Part shown: one piece after another, positions 17,821-27,200 of the stretch
Position numbering within the stretch: the first letter of the stretch is position 1
Layout of the letters: the number at the start of each line of letters is the position of its first letter
DNA from: Planctomycetales bacterium 10988
Lineage (GTDB): Bacteria > Planctomycetota > Planctomycetia > Pirellulales > Pb10988
NCBI GenBank assembly: GCA_009664345.1
Contig: CP043547.1
Location: 1-64,000, forward strand
Length of the DNA stretch: 64,000 bases
Direction: 5' to 3'
Translations under genes and position numbers: made by a program
The notes under the pieces: model-generated
What the model saw: the letters and a program-made list of their open reading frames with translations, nothing else
Told to the model about the DNA's origin: nothing
Databases searched by the model: none

Positions 17821-19485
17821 GTGGAATCGAGCGTAGAAGCGGAAGAGGCGAAGGAAGAACTCGTCGAACCCATCCAAGAAAGTGACGAACTCCTCAAAGA
17901 CCAAGAATCGCGGGCGTTCTCGTCTTGGGTCTCTGAAGAGGGAGTTGACGAACTCTCCGAACTTTCAGGAGCGTTTCCACTTGATGCGTTCGAGCTGACG
18001 GAAGGTCCGGTGGCCTCCACACCTGATTCGTTTGATCATGATCTCCTTTCGGAGCAAAAGCCCGAGGACCTTTCCGCAAAGCTCGACACCGAAGACTCTG
18101 GCGAAGAAGTCGAAACTCTGGAAGCGATTGAAACCGACGAGGACGAAGAGACCAGTATCCCCACTCTGACGGAAGCAGCTGGCGACGAACCTCCGGAGGA
18201 TACCTCAACGCCTGAGATAACCGACTCGGATGGTGAGGAAGAAGAGGTAGAGGTTCTCGAAATCGCCTCTGAAGAGACTTCCAAGATCGAATCGGAATCG
18301 GAAGATAATCCTCTATTCAGTCAAAAATCCGAAGAAGAAGACGATCAAGATGAGGTAGAGGCCGAACTTGAAATCGCCGACGAAGCGGACGAGGAGGAAG
18401 AATTCCTCACCTTGGAAATCGCTGAATCCGATGACGAAGCGCTCGAACAGGTCGAAGAGCCGGAAGCCTCCACTCCGGAAACGGATAGCATCTTCGAATA
18501 TGAGAAAACGCTCAAAAATGCTGAGCCGATCGAAGATAGCTCCGGTTCCATCTTCTCCCATATCTCTGAACGTGATTCCGAAGACAGCTTCCTCGACTCC
18601 GAGGATTCAGCGGAGATGGATTTACCGTCCGAAAACCTTTCCGCCCTTGATGCTTCTTTGGAAGAAATTCAGCAAGACCGGGATGCCCATAAGAAAAAAT
18701 CTTCCGATCTGAGTACCTCCTCTAGCTCGATCGCTCCCGAATTTCTTTTCTCAGTTCCCAATTTCGATGCAGAAACAAGTTCTGAAGAAGATTCCAAAAC
18801 CGAAGAGGAAGACGAACCCGCTGTCTTTGGCAACGCATCATCCCTCAAAGAGGAAACTCTGTCAGCGGAGGAAGAAGATGACGACGAAATCTCTTCTGCC
18901 TTGGATATTCCCTACGAACAAGAAACTTCCAACGAACTCCCGGGGGCCATCGAAGGGGAGACTGATGATTCAGCAGGAGATATCTTCTCAGCCAGTGAAC
19001 ACCTCTCGGAACCGCTTAACTCCCTATCAGACATTATTGACGCCGAAATTCCTTCTGCGGAACCAGAAGAGGTAGAAGAAGCAAACGCCGAACTTCTCAC
19101 GGAATTGCCTAGCGACGAAGAAGTCTCGGACGAAGAAGTCTCGGACGAAGAAGTCTCGGACGAAGAAGTCTCGGACGAAGAAGTCTCGGACGAAGAAGTC
19201 TCGGACGAAGAAGTCTCGGACGAAGAAGTCTCGGACGAAGAAGTCTCGGACGAAGAAGTCACCGACGAAGAAGTCTCTGCAGAAGATACGGAATCGGACG
19301 ATGAAGAGGAGAAAGAAGAAACGAAAGCGGAGAGCGAAGAAGACGACCTTGATTATGAAGAGTCGCTCGCCTTTCGCGATCTGCCCGAAGGCCCAGAAGA
19401 AGAAATTCACCGGCTAGAAGATTTGGCGGACCTTCAATCGCCGGTCTCTGTAAACGAAGAAACTAAAGAGGAAGACGAAGATTAA
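17821..19485 (+). CDS. Giant FHA/acidic-repeat protein, 3' part
   Basis: Continuation of the same acidic protein after the frameshift. The frame is open from the repeat array itself (17482 onwards); GTG at 17821 is only the first recognised start codon and has no ribosome-binding site. Composition is again dominated by Glu, Asp and Ser, with no predicted globular domain, signal peptide or membrane segment, and a second pentapeptide array (SDEEV ten times, then TDEEV). It ends with a short acidic tail. On its own it would have no FHA domain; it makes sense only as the C-terminal half of the gene starting at 14375. A hairpin follows the stop. Confidence 0.65.
   Translation: MESSVEAEEAKEELVEPIQESDELLKDQESRAFSSWVSEEGVDELSELSGAFPLDAFELTEGPVASTPDSFDHDLLSEQKPEDLSAKLDTEDSGEEVETLEAIETDEDEETSIPTLTEAAGDEPPEDTSTPEITDSDGEEEEVEVLEIASEETSKIESESEDNPLFSQKSEEEDDQDEVEAELEIADEADEEEEFLTLEIAESDDEALEQVEEPEASTPETDSIFEYEKTLKNAEPIEDSSGSIFSHISERDSEDSFLDSEDSAEMDLPSENLSALDASLEEIQQDRDAHKKKSSDLSTSSSSIAPEFLFSVPNFDAETSSEEDSKTEEEDEPAVFGNASSLKEETLSAEEEDDDEISSALDIPYEQETSNELPGAIEGETDDSAGDIFSASEHLSEPLNSLSDIIDAEIPSAEPEEVEEANAELLTELPSDEEVSDEEVSDEEVSDEEVSDEEVSDEEVSDEEVSDEEVSDEEVSDEEVTDEEVSAEDTESDDEEEKEETKAESEEDDLDYEESLAFRDLPEGPEEEIHRLEDLADLQSPVSVNEETKEEDED
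19111..19275 (+). repeat. Second 15-bp tandem array encoding SDEEV
   Basis: Eleven 15-base units: one AGC-start variant, nine perfect copies of TCGGACGAAGAAGTC (19126-19260) and one ACC-start variant. It shares the core GAAGAAGTC with the larger array 1.5 kb upstream, so the two probably have a common origin. It stays in frame throughout. Confidence 0.95.
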
Positions 19486-19518
19486 AAGTTAAACATTTCT
19501 TCTGTCCGTCTTTCAACA

Positions 19519-19560
19519 AATAAACAGAAGGGGGAGTCATTTCCTCTTCTGTTTATTTAT
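19519..19560 (+). terminator. Probable terminator hairpin
   Basis: A 12-bp perfect stem (19519-19530 with 19546-19557), extendable with G-U pairs, lies 33 bases after the stop of the giant acidic protein. The following tract is only moderately T-rich, so termination efficiency is uncertain. Confidence 0.55.
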
Positions 19561-19639
19561 TGGCCCACATGAACTAAAGTAACGAACTTTCCATTCTATC
19601 ACTAAAGCTTGTGATCAAGTTTATGAGATGAAAGGAAAC

Positions 19640-20155
19640 TCATTCCCAAAATTTATTCCCATGAAAGTTGCTAAACTTCACCAGAAAGTCATTCAAGGAA
19701 TCAGCAGCAACATACCAATCATGACGTGGATCTAATGGCAATGCGATAAGAACTTTTCCGAAATCCTTTGATTGAAAATGGTTTCTGAGAATTAATAGTT
19801 CTTGATCCCCATAGAAGGTACCGACCACAAGATCACCCATTTCAGCATCTGAGCAACGCTCCTGTTGGAATTTCAGCGTTGCTGATTTACATTCTGCTGG
19901 AGATAAGATTTTTAGCCCCCATTGTCCATACGCTACATCCTTGAAAAGGTCAGCAGTTCGAGAGAACTTCCAAAATGCTTCTAGGTCCGAAGGAATTTCT
20001 CCAAAGTGTTGAATTTCTTCCGAACGGGCAGGGTTTTCAAATAAACAAACCAAAGGAAATGGAATCGGCTTTCCATCGTGGATTGCAAGAGAAGGCTTTG
20101 ACCACTGTATCTTTAAAGACTGGAGAATCGCCTGGAAATCGGGACCGTTTGCCAT
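19640..20155 (-). CDS. SUKH/SMI1-KNR4-like protein
   Basis: A soluble 171-residue protein whose pattern resembles the SUKH (SMI1/KNR4) superfamily: an early LPxDLxxFW-like block (IPSDLEAFWKFSR), a central WGLKILSPAE strand-turn, then a DLVVGTFYGDQELLILR strand pair and a closing WYVAADSLNDFL helix. SUKH proteins include immunity proteins against contact-dependent toxins and eukaryotic regulators. No toxin gene lies next to it, so an immunity role is unsupported. No strong Shine-Dalgarno precedes the ATG. Assignment is by fold pattern only. Confidence 0.55.
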   Translation of the reverse strand: MANGPDFQAILQSLKIQWSKPSLAIHDGKPIPFPLVCLFENPARSEEIQHFGEIPSDLEAFWKFSRTADLFKDVAYGQWGLKILSPAECKSATLKFQQERCSDAEMGDLVVGTFYGDQELLILRNHFQSKDFGKVLIALPLDPRHDWYVAADSLNDFLVKFSNFHGNKFWE

Positions 20156-20183
20156 TGTTACTATTTACCGACTTCAAATGAAA

Positions 20184-20675
20184 TTAAAACAAGGGGGGTT
20201 TTCCCAATTTTCTGCGGATGATTGCCCATTGTCCGGCGTGCATAGCCCAGTGTAGGGCTTCACCAGAAAAGATTGAACCGACTGTTTTTCCAAAGTAATG
20301 AAGGGCATCCGGTGAAGGCCCCATCAATTGTTCATCCGACAAACTCTTTAACAAGTTTAACGTCCCGGTTCGTTGAGAATTCATCCGTTTGATATATTCA
20401 TCTTTTAAATAAAATGCAGCAGGATCATTTTCGGAGGCTTTGTCTTTTGCATGTTTTTCTTGAAAATTCGCTGACAATTCCGGCATCGAACCGGGAGCAA
20501 GTTGACTAAAGTGATGATGTTCCCCAGTAATTAAATGCCCTAGCTGCCAAGCAATATGATTCGCTTTTTCTACCGGTCGCACCAAGAGGTCCTTGTCTGT
20601 CAGGTCCTCCAGATACATCTTCACAATCATCTCGGTGAGTTGAAAACTTTCTAACAGCTGTGCAGCAATACTCAT
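20184..20675 (-). CDS. DinB-family metalloenzyme-like protein
   Basis: A four-helix-bundle protein of the DinB/YfiT superfamily. Likely metal-binding His residues are in HIAWQLGHL (H47) and HWAMHAGQW (H142, H146), and residues 53-55 add HHH. Family members include thiol-dependent S-transferases (bacillithiol, mycothiol) and many uncharacterised proteins. Length 163 is typical. It lies 28 bases downstream of nothing obvious on the same strand, between patatin and the SUKH-like gene, all three transcribed leftward and possibly together. Substrate unknown. Confidence 0.8.
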   Translation of the reverse strand: MSIAAQLLESFQLTEMIVKMYLEDLTDKDLLVRPVEKANHIAWQLGHLITGEHHHFSQLAPGSMPELSANFQEKHAKDKASENDPAAFYLKDEYIKRMNSQRTGTLNLLKSLSDEQLMGPSPDALHYFGKTVGSIFSGEALHWAMHAGQWAIIRRKLGKPPLF

Positions 20676-20720
20676 GACTCTTTCTTTATCATGTCAAACA
20701 CCAATAAATTTTCTAAATCA

Positions 20721-21998
20721 TCAAGCGGCAAAGTTTTGACGGTTTTGTTTACTGGGCACCGCGACCGGCATTCCATTTTCTACACTTTCATCCTGCGCGA
20801 CAAGTTGGGTTTGCGGCGCTTTCGGACGGCGTTTAAAAATCGTTTTTAACAAGTTCGGCAGTTCAGAATCGTTGGAAGCTTTTGTAGAAGCTACCGTCTC
20901 TGTTGGTTTTTGTTTTTCTACTTCTTGCTTGGGCTGTTCTTGTTGTAAGTCAATCGACTCGGCTTCGCTTGGAAATGCCGGAACCGGAGCGGATATCGAC
21001 TTTTCTTCTTTTACAGCAGGTTGTGGATTTTCTTTGAGAAGATCGGCCAGTTGTTGTAACTTTTCTTCCCCACCGGAATGTTTGAGATAATCTTCCGCCG
21101 TAGCGACGAGTTCCTTTAAATTTCTTGGATCGGCATTATCCAAATCATCAAGCTTTGAATCGAGCCGACATTGAAAACGGAAATAACTATCCTCCGCTAA
21201 TAACTGTTTGGAAGTAAAATCAACCGCATCCCCGGCACCGTCAAACAGAACATCCAACACCGGCAAAGCCCATTGCACGCCACCCCACTCGAGGGCTTCT
21301 TCCACAGTAATGCGTCGCGTTGTTTGGCCTGTTCCAAACGAGGCAACAACGATGTCTTCCAAGACAACCGGACGACCGTTCGGCGGAAAAAGTCGGGTAT
21401 GACGAATCCCCTCAGCAATCGCACACGCCGTGGGATTATTAGCAACGACGCCTCCATCGATGAGCGGAATACGTTCCTTGGCCAGCTTCATAATATGTGC
21501 CGGAAAATAGGCCGGGGCCGAAGAGCTCGCTCGCACCACTTCCCACACGGGGAGATGCGTAAAGTTATCGAGGGTATTTTTGAAAAGAACCGCCTCTCGT
21601 TCGAAGGCATTATAGCTGACCACGATCGTCGGGCGAATCTTGAGATTGCCGAACGTTTCTTCTCGAAAAACACTTTTTAGAACGCGATTCAGGCCTAACC
21701 CATCGTAACGCGGCGCGCTGAGGCCTTCTTGAAACGTCCGTTGAACCCGTTCCCAAAATCGACTGGAAAAGGTCGGAAAGACCTCTTGGCCGCGTGTCAG
21801 ATACATATCGACAATGTCATCGGCAGGAATCCCAACCGAAACGCCACAGGCGAGGATGCTCCCAGTCGAAGTTCCGGCAATCAGATCGATGTGATCACGC
21901 AGACGACCGCCGAGTTTTTGCTCCAAACGACTCAACCAAATCGCGGTCATGACGCCACGAATGCCACCACCATCCAGCGCGATGATGCGATATGCCAT
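20721..21998 (-). CDS. Patatin-like phospholipase
   Basis: A patatin-fold lipid acyl hydrolase. The oxyanion-hole motif DGGGIRG is at residues 9-15, the nucleophile Ser44 sits in GTSTG, and the dyad Asp is D181 in LIDGGVVANNPT. The catalytic domain ends near residue 310; the last ~110 residues are Lys/Glu/Pro-rich and probably disordered. No signal peptide, so it acts inside the cell or is exported by another route. GAGGAG lies nine bases before the ATG. Some bacterial patatins are CBASS defence effectors (CapV), but no nucleotide cyclase gene is adjacent, so a lipid-turnover role is more likely. Confidence 0.9.
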   Translation of the reverse strand: MAYRIIALDGGGIRGVMTAIWLSRLEQKLGGRLRDHIDLIAGTSTGSILACGVSVGIPADDIVDMYLTRGQEVFPTFSSRFWERVQRTFQEGLSAPRYDGLGLNRVLKSVFREETFGNLKIRPTIVVSYNAFEREAVLFKNTLDNFTHLPVWEVVRASSSAPAYFPAHIMKLAKERIPLIDGGVVANNPTACAIAEGIRHTRLFPPNGRPVVLEDIVVASFGTGQTTRRITVEEALEWGGVQWALPVLDVLFDGAGDAVDFTSKQLLAEDSYFRFQCRLDSKLDDLDNADPRNLKELVATAEDYLKHSGGEEKLQQLADLLKENPQPAVKEEKSISAPVPAFPSEAESIDLQQEQPKQEVEKQKPTETVASTKASNDSELPNLLKTIFKRRPKAPQTQLVAQDESVENGMPVAVPSKQNRQNFAA

Positions 21999-22189
21999 TG
22001 GCCCTACTCCTCATAATTCCAGTTGGGGCACTTTTCCTTCTAAGAAATGAGCCATTCTCGCTTAGGTTTGAATGGCTGAGTACGCCAGAGAATGACGCTT
22101 TGGAAAAGAGAGTTTACAAAACCTCTATCGTCAGGAAGGACAGGCAGACTTTGACGATTTTAGGGAATGAACTTCGTAGCTTAGCAAAC

Positions 22190-23677
22190 TTAAATATCTT
22201 CGGAGAGATAGGGAAGGATCAAGGCCGATAATTCTTCCGCAAATTGTGGGCGAGTTTTGGTCAATCGGGGGATTTCTTTCTTCAGTTCTCGCCAGCGAAT
22301 ATCCCAAACCGAGCGGCGATAGTTTTCGAGAACGGCCAGGATTTCGCGAAATCGGATCGTCGGCGGAGAAGGGAGGACACGAATATCACCGGGGTTCCCT
22401 TTGCCGTGGTGTTGAATCGAGCGGACCAAATCAACATTTCGCGAGAAGATTAAACTTAAAACGAGATTATCAAGCCGCACCGTCACGCAACGTTGCGATC
22501 GGTCATACGTGACTTTTTGCAAACCGGAATAACCCGCTCCGCATGCGGAACCGATCGAAGTTCCGATGAGCGTCGGCAGCCCAATCAAGGTTCCGCCGGT
22601 TGCCACATCGAGGGCGAATCCGATCACCGTTCCCAGCCCCGCACCGGCAGCAACCGAACTGCCGTACTTCTTGAGATTCTCCTCGCTCAACCAATCGGCC
22701 TGATCGCGAACGGTGGATTTCCCGGAAACGCCGCTATTTTGCAGACGGTTTTCCGAATACCCCCACTCATTCAAGAGTTCAAGCTGGCTGCGATGCTCCC
22801 GGTCGCGTACTTCCAAGAGGAGTTCATCTTCAAGTTCGCTGGCAGCGGTAACACTTTCTTTTTTGGAAATACTCTTCTTTTTCTTGTCCAACTTTGCCAA
22901 ATCAAGCAAGAGGTCCGCCAAGGTATTTGCCGCATTTTGAAGCCGATCGCGTTCGCGGTTTCGTTTGCCATCAATAATGAGTTGAATGGCCCGTTCTTGC
23001 AGCGGATCGGAGATATGAACTTTGATCTTCTCCCAAAGCTTCAATTCGTGGACCAGATCGCGGCGGTGGGCATCGTAGACCGAGCCGAGAAAGAGAGAAT
23101 GACGACGAAACAATTTCTCCCAATCTTCCAGGAAGTTCTCTTTCGCCTCTTTTTGATCTGAAGATTTCGGCTTCGTGGAACGCTGATTGTTTGAGACAAA
23201 ATTATGGACGGGAATGACCGGACAACCGGAATGCGTCAGGAGTTGCACCTCGCAACGGTGGCGATCTTTGGGGCGTTCTTGAATGTCGATGATATAAAGG
23301 AGGAGATCGCTTTCGCTAATTTGCCGCCAGGCTCGCAGGTCGTGGACGGCCTCGGCTCCGAGGGATTCGGCGGCTTTGACAATGTCGGTGACTTCGTAAT
23401 CTTCATTCTCTTCTTCGAGCAGAATTTCCAAAATCTCCGAGGAAAGCTGAAAGCCCGGCGTATCGCAAAGCCGCAGGCATTCGGTGCCGACGGTGCGAAA
23501 CTTTTTCATTGTGACATTCTTCGTCACGCCTGCTTCGTCTTTAACCTCGCCGACATCTGCATCTTCGGAAAGGGTTCGCAAGATGCAGGTTTTCCCCTGA
23601 TTCGTGGGTCCAACTACACTAATCACCAGCGGTTGGAGTTGATCAAGCTCCTCGGGAGTAAACGTCTTCGGCTTCAA
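22190..23677 (-). CDS. Era-like GTPase with C-terminal DUF3482-like region
   Basis: A P-loop GTPase of the TrmE-Era group. G1 is GPTNQGKT (23-30), G3 is DTPG (72-75). The usual G4 NKxD is not obvious; the equivalent strand reads PVIPVHNF. The second half has a coiled-coil-like stretch and then a Gly-rich hydrophobic segment (about residues 340-385) of the kind seen in DUF3482 GTPases, suggesting membrane association. TTG start after AAGGAAGAGG. It lies 27 bases after the DUF2868-like gene, the same gene order known for DUF2868/DUF3482 pairs in Proteobacteria. The cellular role of the pair is not established. Confidence 0.78.
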   Translation of the reverse strand: MKPKTFTPEELDQLQPLVISVVGPTNQGKTCILRTLSEDADVGEVKDEAGVTKNVTMKKFRTVGTECLRLCDTPGFQLSSEILEILLEEENEDYEVTDIVKAAESLGAEAVHDLRAWRQISESDLLLYIIDIQERPKDRHRCEVQLLTHSGCPVIPVHNFVSNNQRSTKPKSSDQKEAKENFLEDWEKLFRRHSLFLGSVYDAHRRDLVHELKLWEKIKVHISDPLQERAIQLIIDGKRNRERDRLQNAANTLADLLLDLAKLDKKKKSISKKESVTAASELEDELLLEVRDREHRSQLELLNEWGYSENRLQNSGVSGKSTVRDQADWLSEENLKKYGSSVAAGAGLGTVIGFALDVATGGTLIGLPTLIGTSIGSACGAGYSGLQKVTYDRSQRCVTVRLDNLVLSLIFSRNVDLVRSIQHHGKGNPGDIRVLPSPPTIRFREILAVLENYRRSVWDIRWRELKKEIPRLTKTRPQFAEELSALILPYLSEDI

Positions 23678-23704
23678 CGGGTCTTCCTCTTCCTTAACCG
23701 TCGT

Positions 23705-26386
23705 TTAGATCAACTCTTCCAAACGACCCTGAATCAACTGTAAATCGCGCTCGATCTCGCTTGCCTCTTGCCATGCGTTCGGCTCGATCCCTTCGAGAAG
23801 CTTTTCCAAAGACATCGCAATCCGTTCTTCGTCGTTTCCTTGGAGTTCCAACACCAAGGTCCACAGGATCATCGCCTGGAAGGTCGCTTGCCGCCACTGA
23901 CTCGGGCCGGCTTCTTGTTCGATCTCGGCCGTGGAAGGTTCTCGCTTGCGGAAGGAGTCCCACGCTTGATGACATTGCTTGAGAACGCCGCCACCCCATT
24001 GCGAAATTCCCGCTCCAGCGACCGCCGTGGTGGGGATCAAGTAGGGCAGGGCGATCGCGGGAATCGAGAGGGCCGGCACCATCGGGAACGCGGCAAGGGC
24101 CCCGGCAATCGCCCCGCCGGTCATCCAACGGGCATCGAGTCCGCGAACGACTCGCTCCAAACCGTTCCAACCTTGGGTCATGCGATCCTTGGCAAATCGC
24201 CATCCTTCCTGCATCGGTTCGCTGGTTCCCTCTAACATTGCTTCGGCTAACCGGGCGGCTTCCTCCCGTTTTTGTTGATCCCAGGGGAGCTTTTCCGCCC
24301 ATTCCCAGAACTGCCGATCCTCTTTCTGATAGAGTTCGTCGATCTTTAAAGTGAGCTTCTTGGCCTCTTCTTCGTAAGCTTCAAGCTCGTCAATTTTCGC
24401 CATCTCTTGCAAAGAAGTCGTCATCAACTTCACCGCTTTGGCGAATTTCCCGGCTCGCTTGAGTTCATCGGAAGAGCCATTTCCCGATAAAAATCCTCGC
24501 AGCCAGCGACGAGAAGCGGCGGTCGCATGGTGGTGATCGAAGTCGGTTCGGACGGTCTCCTTAGAAAAGCGGCCATACTCGGCCATCTCGGTCCATTGTC
24601 GTTTTCGTCCTTCGATCCGCTCTAGCTCTCCATCGGTTCGTTGTCGATATTCTTCGCCTCCGGTCAGCAGCAAAAAGCGTTTGACCGAGTCTTGCAAATG
24701 GCTATCCAACTGCTCAAAGAATCGCTTGGTCGAAACCGTCGGTGTATTGGTCATCTCCGCCAAAATGACAAGATGCGTGAGACGATGTTTCAGCTCATCC
24801 AACCTCGCCCAGAGCTTTTTTCGAGAAGCCAGCGATTCAATCGGTCCGAACTCTTCAACCTCCTCGTTGAGCTGCAAGACATCATTCCAACCGGAAGGGG
24901 GTGCATCCATTTCAAGCCCAACAAGTAAATAATAGTCAGGCAATTTCGGTGGGGCTTTGGGGGTTGGCTCAATGGTTGTTTCAGATTCGACTTCAACACC
25001 CTCAGGGTCTACAACCTCGGCTTCCGTAGAATCAGAACCAGGAAGAAGATGGGCTTCGATCGGAATGGCACCATCGTTGGGAATTTGCTTCTGACCTTTG
25101 GTTCCAGGCTGATTGTTGGATTCGCGGTGCGTATATTCGCGGACTTTTGCTTTGAGTGCTTTGGTATTCGTTGACTCTGGATGGCGAACGGCTTCGGAAA
25201 TTTGTTTGATCAGGGTATGCGGAAGTGGTGGCGGCTTTGGACCTAGAATCTCTTTGAGATCTTTTTCAATTTTATCGCCTTTGCGTACGGGAGCTTCCGT
25301 TGTTTCGGTGGTCCAATCACGTGAATCCAGGCGTTTGAGAATCTCCTTGAAATACGGATCGGTCAGATCGGGCCGGAAATTTTCCTTACTTCTTTTCGCC
25401 TGCCAGCGGGCAATGAGCATGCAAATCAAACGCGGAATCACGGCATAGGCAACTAAAACCGCCAACACAAACCAAGCCCAACGGGCACGGACCTCCGGTT
25501 CGGTCGCAGGGTCTTTCCCGGCTGGCAGTTCCCCAGTCAACAGCCAATGGATTTCGGTTTCTTGCGGGATTTCGAGAAAGGGCTCTAGCGGAGCCCCGGC
25601 CCATTCCACCAGCGTTGTGGCGGAATTTTCCGAAAGCAGGGTCGTTCGCCATTGAAAATTATATTGCTCGAAAATCATCATCCCGAACAAGACGAACAAA
25701 ACGCCACCACTGAGAATCAGCCAAAACGTGTGGCTCCCCACAGCGGTAATCGCGTTCACTGGAGCGGATTGCTGCATTAAATAATCGAACAGTTCGCGAC
25801 CGACCGAAGTTTGACGGCCTTTGGAATTGGTGCGATTTCGGTCCTCCGGCAGCAGCCAGCGATCGAGACCTTGATTTCTCAGAAATTGAATTACCCAGCC
25901 AAATCCGGTTCCAAAACGAAAAATCTTCCGATGCACCCAAGACATTCCTGGCACATATTTCCACCAAGTCGGGGGAATGAGAACCAAAATGCCAGGGATC
26001 AGAAACAAGATTTGAATGAAAAGAAAGTAGAGAAATCCCCCCGCCAGATTGACTTCGCGGGCTGGCAACACTCGGGACGCCCAATATCCTGTTGCCATGA
26101 AGGCCATGAAGTAGGTGATCCCAAAGAGCAATTTTCCCGCCCAAAGTGCCCATTCGATTTTTTTCACGCTCAGAAGCGTATGTTTTTCAAGGAACGCTTC
26201 CGCGCGGAGAGCGAGGGCTTCTTCCGGGTTGGCGATTGTTCCATTCTTCCCTTTCGTCTTGGAAGCGACTTCAAGATCAATCTCGGAGTCGTTGTATTCC
26301 TGCGAATGGTCCGCGAGCCGCATCGCTTGAATGGCGAGAAGCTCCGCGAGTCCTAAATCCGTCTTTGATGAGGATTTCTGATCCAT
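23705..26386 (-). CDS. DUF2868-like membrane protein
   Basis: A large protein of about 893 residues. Four hydrophobic segments lie near residues 74-106, 116-142, 219-243 and 302-328, the last with RWAWFVLAVLVAYAVIPRLI as in DUF2868 proteins. The middle is a charged, Pro-rich linker, followed by helical regions and a final Gly/Ala/Pro-rich hydrophobic stretch near 765-805. The start is uncertain: ATG at 26386 has no clear Shine-Dalgarno, and the frame is open to a GTG at 26473. It is followed by the GTPase gene and probably forms a membrane complex with it. The substrate or signal is unknown. Confidence 0.75.
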   Translation of the reverse strand: MDQKSSSKTDLGLAELLAIQAMRLADHSQEYNDSEIDLEVASKTKGKNGTIANPEEALALRAEAFLEKHTLLSVKKIEWALWAGKLLFGITYFMAFMATGYWASRVLPAREVNLAGGFLYFLFIQILFLIPGILVLIPPTWWKYVPGMSWVHRKIFRFGTGFGWVIQFLRNQGLDRWLLPEDRNRTNSKGRQTSVGRELFDYLMQQSAPVNAITAVGSHTFWLILSGGVLFVLFGMMIFEQYNFQWRTTLLSENSATTLVEWAGAPLEPFLEIPQETEIHWLLTGELPAGKDPATEPEVRARWAWFVLAVLVAYAVIPRLICMLIARWQAKRSKENFRPDLTDPYFKEILKRLDSRDWTTETTEAPVRKGDKIEKDLKEILGPKPPPLPHTLIKQISEAVRHPESTNTKALKAKVREYTHRESNNQPGTKGQKQIPNDGAIPIEAHLLPGSDSTEAEVVDPEGVEVESETTIEPTPKAPPKLPDYYLLVGLEMDAPPSGWNDVLQLNEEVEEFGPIESLASRKKLWARLDELKHRLTHLVILAEMTNTPTVSTKRFFEQLDSHLQDSVKRFLLLTGGEEYRQRTDGELERIEGRKRQWTEMAEYGRFSKETVRTDFDHHHATAASRRWLRGFLSGNGSSDELKRAGKFAKAVKLMTTSLQEMAKIDELEAYEEEAKKLTLKIDELYQKEDRQFWEWAEKLPWDQQKREEAARLAEAMLEGTSEPMQEGWRFAKDRMTQGWNGLERVVRGLDARWMTGGAIAGALAAFPMVPALSIPAIALPYLIPTTAVAGAGISQWGGGVLKQCHQAWDSFRKREPSTAEIEQEAGPSQWRQATFQAMILWTLVLELQGNDEERIAMSLEKLLEGIEPNAWQEASEIERDLQLIQGRLEELI

Positions 26387-26656
26387 CAATGTACCAAAAC
26401 TAAGGATGCCCGACGTTTGCCACGGCGGGATTCGGGGGTGTTCAGCAACTCCCCCTGCGAAAAGTTGCCGCACCTTGTAGGAAGTCCTCTGTAGGATAGA
26501 CTTGCTTTTAGCCTAAACAGGTGCCTGACTTTCGTCGAGTGTCACCTAGAAACATTCGCAGAGCTTCCACAATTCTTTGATGAGAATCTTGGTTTTGCCC
26601 TGGAAATCTTCAAATCGTCTCGACCTGTCTACTTTTATTATAGAAAGAGTGTCTCG

Positions 26657-27118
26657 ATGAATCCTACTTTTTGGTTGATTAGTGGTGGAATCCTCGGACT
26701 GCTGGGAGTTGGATTGGGAGCCTTTGGGGCACATGGTTTGGAGAGTGAAACCTGGCATCAACGGCTGGGATGGGATTCGCCGGAGATGGTGCAAAAGAAC
26801 TTAGAAACTTTCGAAACCGCGGTTCGCTATCAAATGTATCATGTTCCGGCGTTGATCTTGGTCGGGCTTTGGGCGGCTTGGCGACCCTCACGATGGTTGA
26901 CCGCCAGCGGGATTTGCTTCCTCTTGGGAATATTGATCTTCAGCGGATTGTTATATGCCTTGGTCTTTTCCGGAGTGAAAATCTTAGGAGCGATCGTTCC
27001 CATCGGCGGAGTTCTGTTGATGGTAGGTTGGTTCTTGTTAAGTATTGCGGGATGCCAAACGAGTCCGCTTCCAGCCCCCGACAGCGAGGTGGATTTGGAA
27101 TACGAAAAAACCGCCTAA
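26657..27118 (+). CDS. DUF423 membrane protein
   Basis: A small inner-membrane protein of 153 residues with four hydrophobic segments. It carries DUF423 (YgdD) hallmarks: GLGAFGAHGL at residues 20-29, FETAVRYQMYH in the second block and the FSGLLYAL/GAIVPIGGVLLMVGW pair near the end. Human TMEM256 is a distant relative. Function is unknown. The C-terminal ~25 residues are polar. It sits between oppositely transcribed genes and appears to be monocistronic. The terminator of the sigma-factor gene on the other strand overlaps its last codons. Confidence 0.85.
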   Translation: MNPTFWLISGGILGLLGVGLGAFGAHGLESETWHQRLGWDSPEMVQKNLETFETAVRYQMYHVPALILVGLWAAWRPSRWLTASGICFLLGILIFSGLLYALVFSGVKILGAIVPIGGVLLMVGWFLLSIAGCQTSPLPAPDSEVDLEYEKTA

Positions 27119-27142
27119 ACACCAAAGGGTATCTAGACGGTT
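27105..27142 (-). terminator. Rho-independent terminator of the first ECF sigma gene
   Basis: In the minus-strand transcript a 9-bp stem (27134-27142 with 27109-27117, one G-U) is followed by a run of six U at 27105-27110. It lies ~60 bases after the sigma-factor stop and partly inside the end of the DUF423 gene. Confidence 0.7.
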
Positions 27143-27200
27143 GTTAAAATATCAAAGTTAAAAAATTTTAAACGTATATGGGTAAGCAACTTACCACGCA

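Noticed and set aside
16763-18020. Three long minus-strand open frames across the EEEVA array (LLPRR-, FFLGD- and SSATS-repeat proteins)
   Set aside because: They are reflections of the 15-bp repeat, which has no stops in these frames; they have no start signals and extremely biased composition.
19640-20155. SUKH-like protein as immunity gene of a toxin system
   Set aside because: No polymorphic toxin or Rhs/CdiA gene in the window.
20721-21998. Patatin as a CBASS (CapV) effector
   Set aside because: No cyclic-nucleotide synthase, E1/E2 or JAB genes lie next to it; the neighbours are DinB-like, SUKH-like and GTPase genes.
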